Source: Anaerolineae bacterium
Lineage (GTDB): Bacteria > Chloroflexota > Anaerolineae > JAAYZQ01
DNA: 22,271 bases
Assembly: GCA_016926595.1 (NCBI GenBank)
Contig: JAFGOG010000506.1
Coordinates: forward strand, 1 to 22,271
Direction: 5' to 3'
The translations under genes were made by a program, and so were the position numbers. Numbering within the stretch: the first letter of the stretch is position 1; every line of letters starts with the position of its first letter. The notes under the pieces are model-generated. The model worked only from the letters and a program-made list of their open reading frames with translations, did no database searches and was not told where the DNA came from. Of this stretch, positions 17,840 through 22,271 are shown piece by piece.

Positions 17840-19762
17840 TCAATCGGTGTCCGATAGATTCTGATGGACCAGGGTCACCCGGGTATTCTGTTCCAGATCG
17901 TCGGCGATGTCGTCCAGCTCCAGCTTTTCCAGGATCGCGCGCGTGGGGATGCCGGTGGTCGGATCCCACCCCTGAACAGTATACCATGCTTCCTTCATCG
18001 GCTCAAGGATGTCGTACACTTTGCCCTTGGCCGGGCCGGCGGGCATGGGGTCCTGAGTAAAGCGCGGCGGCAGGGTGTCGTCGGCGCTGGTCATGCCCAG
18101 GCGGCAGTTGTGGGCACGCTCGACATTGATCACGCGTGCCGCGGTGTGCAACAGATCGTCGCGCGTCAGCGCGCGGCCCGTGGCGGCGGTGTAGAGGCTG
18201 GGGAGAATGTCCAGGGTACGGTGCAGGGCTACGTCGGGTGTTTCGGTGTAGTAGGTGTAGGCGAACTTGCACACGCCCATCAGGTCGGGCACGGCGACCA
18301 CGCTCTCCCAGTAGCGCAGCCGGTCGGCGGCATCGTGGAGCGGCATGCTGTCCAGGGCATAGGCGCCCGGTGCCGAGATGCGCAGATGATCGGCCCCTCG
18401 CGGCGAAACGGCGTATCGAAAGTTGTAGACCTTGACGGCCCGCGCGTCCAGGGGCGCGGGGGTCATCCCCTTGACGTGCACGGCATAGCGTTCGGCACCC
18501 CGCCCGATCTCCTCAGCCGCGGCACGCACGCCATGAGCCAGCAGGTCGGCGAAAGGACCCTCGCGCAGGGCGATGCGCCGCGTCAGCTCCAGCATGGTGT
18601 GATAGTTGCCCCACTCCAGGTCCAGGCCGTCGGCCTCTTCTCGGCTGAGGATACCGCGCTGATACAGCTCCATGGCAAAGGCGATGACACCACCCAGGTC
18701 GATGGTGTCCAGTCCATAGCGATTGGCCAGGTCGTTGCCCTTGAGGATAGCGGCCATGTTGTCGATGCCCAGGCCAGAGCCCAGGGCCACGGCCGTGCTA
18801 TACTCGGGTCCATCCACTTGCACGCCGGCAAACTCGCCCTCTTCCACTCGGCTGTGCCTATCGCACTTGAGCGAGCAGCGGTAGCAGCCCGTCGGCCGGA
18901 CCAGGTATTCCGCCGCCAGTGCATCGTGATCGACCTTCTCCTTGCCCTCGAACTGGCCGAACTGAAAGTTGCGTGTGTTCATGCCGCCGATAGCCGAGTG
19001 ATGGTCCATGAGCGTGCCCAGCGTGCCCCGGGCGGAAAAGTCCTGGGCGCGCCGGTCATTGTGCTCGATCTCGATCAGCTCAGCCACCAGCCCATTGAAG
19101 GCCGCTTGGTCATGGTAGGGAAAGTCCTGCCCGGAGCGCACGGCGATGGCCTTCAGGTTCTTGGAGCCCATCACCGCGCCCAGTCCGGTACGCGCCGCGG
19201 CGTGCTCCTTATCGGCCATTACCGCGGCCATGCGGACCAGGTTTTCACCCGCGGGACCAATGGTGGCTACGCAAAAGCCACGCCCGTGCTCCTGCTTGAG
19301 GGCGTCGGTGGTATCATGGACGTCGCGGCCCCACAGATGAGACGCGTCGTACAGCTTGACCGGTTCTGCGGCCGCGTCGTCGATGCACAGGTAGACCGGG
19401 TGGGGCGACCGGCCATGGATCAGCACCAGGTCGTAGCCTGCTCGCTTGAGCACGGCCCCCAAAAAGCCACCCGAGTTGGCATCGCCCAAGATGCCTGTCA
19501 ACGGCGAGCGGGCCGCCACGACAAAGCGGGATGCCGAGGGCGCCGAGGTGCCGGTCAATGCTCCCGGGGCGATGATCAGGACATTGTAGGGGCCAAGAGG
19601 ATTCACGTCGCGGGGAATGAGATCGTACTGCAAGCGCGAGGTAAAGCCTCGGCCGCCGATATAATCCCGGGTGAAAGCCTCGTCCAGCGGATCCTGGCCC
19701 AGCGAGCCTTCAGTGAGGTTCACTCGAAGCACGCGGCCGACGTACTCCCCTGTAGCTGCCAT
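17840..19762 (-). CDS. Aldehyde:ferredoxin oxidoreductase (AOR) family tungsten enzyme
   Basis: A 640-aa protein of the AOR family, oxygen-sensitive enzymes with a tungsten (or molybdenum) bis-pterin and one [4Fe-4S] cluster. The cluster ligands are Cys293, Cys296, Cys300 (CYRCSLKC) and Cys498 (DLMGVCKF), the usual CxxCxxxC plus distal Cys pattern. Other family signatures are the opening GRVLRVNLTEG, YIGGRGF, GPYNVLIIAPGALTGT, SRFVVAARSPLTG and the pterin-region RTGLGAVMGSKNLKAIAV. Members oxidise aldehydes with ferredoxin, and related proteins (BamB) reduce benzoyl-CoA; the branch cannot be set by eye. It indicates an anaerobic or low-oxygen pathway. The ATG at 19762 has a weak ribosome site but fits the family's N-terminus. 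A 14-bp perfect hairpin lies in the 75-bp gap upstream; the cyclase gene follows after 9 bp. No ferredoxin gene is nearby. Confidence 0.93.
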   Translation of the reverse strand: MAATGEYVGRVLRVNLTEGSLGQDPLDEAFTRDYIGGRGFTSRLQYDLIPRDVNPLGPYNVLIIAPGALTGTSAPSASRFVVAARSPLTGILGDANSGGFLGAVLKRAGYDLVLIHGRSPHPVYLCIDDAAAEPVKLYDASHLWGRDVHDTTDALKQEHGRGFCVATIGPAGENLVRMAAVMADKEHAAARTGLGAVMGSKNLKAIAVRSGQDFPYHDQAAFNGLVAELIEIEHNDRRAQDFSARGTLGTLMDHHSAIGGMNTRNFQFGQFEGKEKVDHDALAAEYLVRPTGCYRCSLKCDRHSRVEEGEFAGVQVDGPEYSTAVALGSGLGIDNMAAILKGNDLANRYGLDTIDLGGVIAFAMELYQRGILSREEADGLDLEWGNYHTMLELTRRIALREGPFADLLAHGVRAAAEEIGRGAERYAVHVKGMTPAPLDARAVKVYNFRYAVSPRGADHLRISAPGAYALDSMPLHDAADRLRYWESVVAVPDLMGVCKFAYTYYTETPDVALHRTLDILPSLYTAATGRALTRDDLLHTAARVINVERAHNCRLGMTSADDTLPPRFTQDPMPAGPAKGKVYDILEPMKEAWYTVQGWDPTTGIPTRAILEKLELDDIADDLEQNTRVTLVHQNLSDTD

Positions 19763-19793
19763 AGCGTCACGCTCTACCCTTTCACATTGGTTT

Positions 19794-19824
19794 CAGTGGG
19801 GGCGCGGACACCGCGCCCCCACTG
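19794..19824. repeat. Perfect 14-bp GC-rich stem-loop between the phosphotransferase and AOR genes
   Basis: Arms 19794-19807 (CAGTGGGGGCGCGG) and 19811-19824 (CCGCGCCCCCACTG) are perfect reverse complements around a 3-nt loop. On the minus strand the stem is followed by GAAACC rather than a run of T, so it is not a standard rho-independent terminator. It lies in the 75-bp gap within the putative operon. It may reduce read-through or protect or process the mRNA so that the first gene is expressed at a different level from the rest. Confidence 0.8.
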
Positions 19825-19837
19825 GCACGCTTTGTCC

Positions 19838-21535
19838 CTAGCTCAGAATTTCCACTTCGCCGGTGTTGCCGTTGACCCGAACGCGGTCGCCGGTCTTGAT
19901 GCGACTGGTGGCATCCACCGTGCCGACCACGGCCGGCAAGCCGAACTCGCGCGCCACCACCGCTGTGTGGCTTAACACGCCGCCGGCATCGGTCACGGCC
20001 GCCTTGATCTTGCTAAAGAGCACCACCCAGGCCGGGTTGGTCATGACACACACCAGGATTTCTCCGCGCTGCACCTGGCTGAACTCTTCGGGTCCGGTCA
20101 CCACGCGGGCGAGCCCCTCCGCCACTCCGGCCGCCGCCGGGAGGCCCTTTACCAGGCCCGCCACAGCTTCCTGACCCGCTTGGGCGCGCTCCCAGCGCTC
20201 GGGCCAGCCCCACAGGGTGTGATAGATCTCTTCGTACATCGACCACTGCGTCACAGTGCCTACCCAGTCGCGCGGCCGCACGCGGTGCGCCGCTTCGTAC
20301 GCACGCCGCGCCGCCTTGATGATGCCTTGACCATCATAACCGGTCGGGTTGGCCACGTAGGCACGGAGCTGATCGTATTCGAGGAACATGATGTCCTCGG
20401 GATCGCGCAGCAACCCCTTCTTCACCATGTGCCGGCCGATAGCCATCAGAACGAGACGCATCCGGGCAAAGGAGCCCTGGTCCATGTAAAAGTGATGGTC
20501 TGGCGTGAGCGGCATCATCCGGGTGGCAAGCTCGATGGCCGTGTTCAGCTTCTCCCGCTGCTCGGGCGTGGCCGTGTCGGGCACCAGCGCCTTCAGCTCC
20601 TCAATGGCGGCATAGTGATCGTTCACCATGCGCTGGTACTCTGCCGGAAAGTCATAGTCGGAAGCGAGGTAGCCCTGGATGGTCTCGATAGCCGGGGCTG
20701 GATCTTCGACCCACAGCTTGTTGGTGTACTCGTGGGTGTACATCGAGGGTTTGACGCCGAACTCCTTGCAGTAGGCTTCCACATCAGCCAGAAAGGCCTG
20801 GCCCTTTTCGCTCTTGCGCAACTCGGGGATGATGGCTGTGGCGGTCTCGCAGGTATGGAAAACCGACTTGAGCTGCGGGTCTGCCTTGACTTGCTCTTTG
20901 AGCTTCCACAAGGCCTCAAGGCTGTCCCAGTTGCGGTCCTTGATAGAGATCAGGATCCGGCCGATCAGGGCTGGGTCCACCTTGCCCACGACTTCCCCGA
21001 CGGCTGCCTGCAAATCCAGCGAGGATTGGAACTGGGCCAGGTTGAGAATCCAATGCAGGCGAAAGTGCCGCTCCTGGATGTCGATGGCCTCCTCCAGCAG
21101 GAACATCAGCTCCTGCAGCGACGCCTCTTGTGTGGGATAGGTGTCGAGATAGGCAAAGTTGCGCTCGATTTCGGGCAGGTAACGATCTTGCCACCAGTCG
21201 AGAAAGCTCCGGGCATAGGTGGGCATGATCCAGCCATAGTAAGGGCCGAGCATGGCGGCCGACTCGGCCTCACGCGGCACAATGGCCGTGTACAGGTAGC
21301 CGTTCACCCGTTTGCCGATCCAGGCTTTGCCGATCGGGAAGCCAAAACGCCGGTACATGTAGTCGAGCGTTGGCCCCCACCAACCGTCCAGGCTCCAGTA
21401 CATGGGAGAAATGGGACGAGGGCAATGGTTGTCATCGTAGAACCAGAACAGCTTCTTTTCTTCTTCGTTCTTCCACTCGATGGGGAAGGTCTCGTCACCG
21501 AGGAATGTCCCCAGGACCTGGCTTGAGTCTGTCAC
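19838..21535 (-). CDS. PEP synthase-like phosphohistidine-domain protein (phenylphosphate synthase subunit A-like), GTG start
   Basis: A 565-aa protein whose C-terminal region (about 470-562) is the mobile phosphohistidine domain of PEP-utilising enzymes. The active histidine is His523 in GGVLSHTAVVARE, preceded by CVMTNPAWVVLF and followed by FGLPAVVGT and RVRVNGNTGEVEIL. The central part holds the PEP-synthase-like segment KKGLLRDPEDIMFLEYDQL (about 382-400); the Trp/Tyr-rich first 250 residues are not recognised. The ATP-grasp half is encoded separately at 14012-14965 and there is no PEP/pyruvate barrel, as in phenylphosphate synthase. The GTG at 21535 was chosen because AAGGAGG (21549-21543) lies 7 nt upstream; the open frame continues to 21778 but crosses the promoter and operator. 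It is the first gene after the promoter, about 205 nt downstream of the predicted transcription start. The acceptor (phenol, enol or alcohol) is unknown. Confidence 0.86.
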   Translation of the reverse strand: MTDSSQVLGTFLGDETFPIEWKNEEEKKLFWFYDDNHCPRPISPMYWSLDGWWGPTLDYMYRRFGFPIGKAWIGKRVNGYLYTAIVPREAESAAMLGPYYGWIMPTYARSFLDWWQDRYLPEIERNFAYLDTYPTQEASLQELMFLLEEAIDIQERHFRLHWILNLAQFQSSLDLQAAVGEVVGKVDPALIGRILISIKDRNWDSLEALWKLKEQVKADPQLKSVFHTCETATAIIPELRKSEKGQAFLADVEAYCKEFGVKPSMYTHEYTNKLWVEDPAPAIETIQGYLASDYDFPAEYQRMVNDHYAAIEELKALVPDTATPEQREKLNTAIELATRMMPLTPDHHFYMDQGSFARMRLVLMAIGRHMVKKGLLRDPEDIMFLEYDQLRAYVANPTGYDGQGIIKAARRAYEAAHRVRPRDWVGTVTQWSMYEEIYHTLWGWPERWERAQAGQEAVAGLVKGLPAAAGVAEGLARVVTGPEEFSQVQRGEILVCVMTNPAWVVLFSKIKAAVTDAGGVLSHTAVVAREFGLPAVVGTVDATSRIKTGDRVRVNGNTGEVEILS

Positions 21536-21542
21536 TTTCGCA

Positions 21543-21549
21543 CCTCCTT
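21543..21549 (-). promoter_or_regulatory. Strong ribosome binding site deciding the GTG start at 21535
   Basis: Minus-strand AAGGAGG is followed by 7 nt and then GTG. No in-frame ATG nearby has a comparable site; the ATG eight codons upstream has none. Similar AAGGAGG sequences also occur at 21652-21646 and 21667-21661 in the leader, without a good start codon at the right distance. Confidence 0.8.
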
Positions 21550-21602
21550 GCGCGTACATATAGTCTCTTCGCGGACCTATCGTCTCTCCAGAACCGTTTA
21601 GC

Positions 21603-21617
21603 TTGGCAACTTGCCAA
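21603..21617. promoter_or_regulatory. Perfect palindrome TTGGCAA-C-TTGCCAA in the leader
   Basis: Two 7-bp arms flank a single central base, a perfect dyad of the size bound by dimeric repressors. It lies about 130 nt downstream of the predicted transcription start and about 70 nt before the GTG start. It could be a second operator or, as RNA, too tight a loop to fold well. Confidence 0.5.
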
Positions 21618-21715
21618 TCCCGATTGCACTTGTCTGCCGAAAATCCCTCCTTTCTCGATACCTCCTTGCGTACAATTTCTGCGACTCGATACAACAATGC
21701 CCATCTATCTATTTG

Positions 21716-21745
21716 ATATTCTCGATTTTCGAGAATCGAGAATAT
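21716..21745. promoter_or_regulatory. Nested palindromic operator overlapping the predicted transcription start
   Basis: Outer arms 21716-21726 (ATATTCTCGAT) and 21735-21745 (ATCGAGAATAT) are perfect 11-bp reverse complements with an 8-bp spacer. An inner perfect dyad, TTCTCGA-N3-TCGAGAA, occupies 21719-21735, and a second TCGAGAA abuts it at 21736-21742. The position just after the -10 box is the classic place for a repressor. The GntR regulator encoded downstream is the obvious candidate, but the protein is not known. Confidence 0.8.
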
Positions 21746-21749
21746 ATAG

Positions 21750-21778
21750 ATTATACTCGATCTTTGGCCGTTTGTCAA
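21750..21778 (-). promoter_or_regulatory. Consensus sigma-70 promoter for the minus-strand operon
   Basis: On the minus strand TTGACA (21778-21773) is followed by exactly 17 bp and then TATAAT (21755-21750), a perfect match to the sigma-70 consensus. Transcription should begin near 21743, inside the nested palindrome, and proceed into the GTG-start gene at 21535. It is the only strong promoter noticed upstream of the 15-gene run. Confidence 0.85.
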
Positions 21779-21781
21779 TAC

Positions 21782-21804
21782 CCGGAAAGGCTAGCCGGAA
21801 GGCT
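21782..21804. repeat. Direct repeat just upstream of the -35 box
   Basis: CCGGAAAGGCT (21782-21792) and CCGGAAGGCT (21795-21804) repeat with a 13-bp period, starting 3 bp upstream of the TTGACA box as read on the minus strand. This is where an activator contacting RNA polymerase could bind. It may also be chance. Confidence 0.4.
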
Positions 21805-21970
21805 CATTTCCCTTTTTTTGACAGCTGCTTTGATGGCTCTCGCCGCCACAAGAGAGGGAGCCTGATCAACATCTGTTCTGGCTTGTGGCGAATGCCCTCA
21901 GGGCTCGATCCGTACTACTTACCAAAGCACTTGCTCTGTCCGCCATGAATTTTCTTCTCTTCAACTCGAG
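21805..21970. other. Non-coding stretch between the epimerase gene and the promoter
   Basis: No convincing gene or terminator was found here. It contains one inverted repeat (CGCCACAAG at 21844-21852 and CTTGTGGCG at 21882-21890, 29-nt loop), a small GCCC-TCA-GGGC dyad at 21894-21904 and a T7 run near 21833-21839 on the plus strand. How transcription of the epimerase gene ends is not visible. Confidence 0.5.
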
Positions 21971-22271
21971 TCACGCCGTTTTGATCATCCCCTGCCTCAT
22001 CATCCAATCCACCGATTCAAAGACAGCCTGAAGCGACGTGTAGCGCGGTTGGTAGTCGAGCAGGCGCCGCGCTTTGACTATACTACAATTTGGACTGTGG
22101 GAAATGTGGTCCCAGGTTCGCTCGGCATCTTCCTTGGAAACGGTGGCGCGCCATTGTTCGAAGGGCATGAAGCTCAACCGGGCCGGCTGCCCGAACCAAC
22201 CGGCCACAGCCTCGGCATACCCGCGCAGTGTCACCGCAGCGGGCGAGACGACGTAAAAGCTCTCACCCACC
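21971..22271 (-). CDS. NAD-dependent epimerase/dehydratase family protein, C-terminal part (5' end outside window)
   Basis: The last 100 codons of a gene that enters from the right edge. The visible protein begins VGESFYVVSPAAVTLRGY and ends MMRQGMIKTA. The segment SIVKARRLLDYQPRY followed by SLQAVFESVDWMM matches the usual C-terminus of extended SDR sugar-nucleotide epimerases and dehydratases, where the substrate-side helices close the protein. The Rossmann domain and the active-site Tyr/Lys are outside the window, so the substrate cannot be given. It reads in the same direction as the operon but is separated from it by 435 bp holding a strong promoter, so it is probably an independent unit. 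Confidence 0.82.
   Translation of the reverse strand, partial: VGESFYVVSPAAVTLRGYAEAVAGWFGQPARLSFMPFEQWRATVSKEDAERTWDHISHSPNCSIVKARRLLDYQPRYTSLQAVFESVDWMMRQGMIKTA

Noticed and set aside
19794..19824. Rho-independent terminator
   Set aside because: The stem is perfect but neither strand has a T run directly after it.
17864..19975. 703-codon plus-strand open frame opposite the AOR gene
   Set aside because: It is antisense to a gene with clear AOR motifs, has no recognisable domain and a composition (rich in His, Arg, Gln, Val) typical of GC-rich shadow frames.
20180..21526. 448-codon plus-strand open frame opposite the phosphohistidine gene
   Set aside because: Antisense to a supported gene, no domain and no ribosome site noted.
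14012..21535. A complete phenol-degradation (phenylphosphate) operon
   Set aside because: The split phosphotransferase fits, but no UbiD-like phenylphosphate carboxylase or CBS-domain subunit is present in the window, so phenol as substrate is not supported.
21495..21704. 69-codon minus-strand leader frame before and into the phosphohistidine gene
   Set aside because: Arg-rich, no ribosome site at its start and overlaps the real gene in another frame; no support as a leader peptide.
21536..21778. 81-residue N-terminal extension of the phosphohistidine protein
   Set aside because: It would have to be translated across the promoter and operator, while an AAGGAGG site points clearly to the GTG at 21535.
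1..22271. CRISPR array, tRNA or rRNA gene, insertion sequence or phage gene
   Set aside because: No regularly spaced repeats, no tRNA-like cloverleaf noticed, and no transposase or integrase motifs in any frame.

Overview
The window is a GC-rich (roughly 60% by eye) bacterial segment in which every credible gene lies on the minus strand, so transcription runs from high to low coordinates. No rRNA, tRNA, CRISPR array, transposase or phage gene was seen. Large soluble GAF/PAS hybrid kinases, an AOR-family oxidoreductase, a Tm-1-like protein and an intergenic GGGTATCGG-type repeat together suggest an environmental Chloroflexota-like bacterium. That assignment is only an inference from gene style.

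Layout in the direction of transcription. (a) 22271-21971 is the C-terminal end of an NAD-dependent epimerase. (b) 21970-21536 is a 435-bp non-coding control region. It holds a consensus sigma-70 promoter (TTGACA, 17 bp, TATAAT), a nested palindrome over the predicted transcription start, scattered CTCGAT motifs and a leader of about 200 nt. (c) 21535-13105 is a metabolic block: a phosphohistidine-domain PEP-synthase-like protein with a GTG start, an aldehyde:ferredoxin oxidoreductase family enzyme, a cyclase-family metal hydrolase, a Tm-1-like (UPF0261) protein, an SDR dehydrogenase, a stand-alone PEP-synthase-type ATP-grasp protein and an HPr-kinase-like P-loop protein. (d) 13068-2751 is a signalling block: a 1462-aa hybrid kinase, a 661-aa kinase, CheR, CheB without a receiver domain, and an 851-aa kinase. 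(e) 2767-1 holds a GntR/FCD regulator, a 2-oxoacid dehydrogenase E2 and the start of an E1 alpha gene cut by the window edge.

The 15 genes from 21535 to the left edge are spaced by 86 bp or less, and five junctions overlap. They may form one transcript of more than 21 kb driven from the promoter near 21750. The main idea is that the two halves of a PEP-synthase-like enzyme (ATP-grasp and phosphohistidine parts) are encoded as separate proteins, as in phenylphosphate synthase of anaerobic phenol degraders. They would phosphorylate an unknown alcohol, enol or phenol. The SDR, cyclase and AOR enzymes would then process the product, and the E1/E2 complex would cleave a 2-oxoacid or acetoin-like intermediate to an acyl-CoA. 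The GntR regulator and the cytoplasmic kinase/CheB/CheR set would sense the substrate or metabolic state. The substrate cannot be read from sequence.
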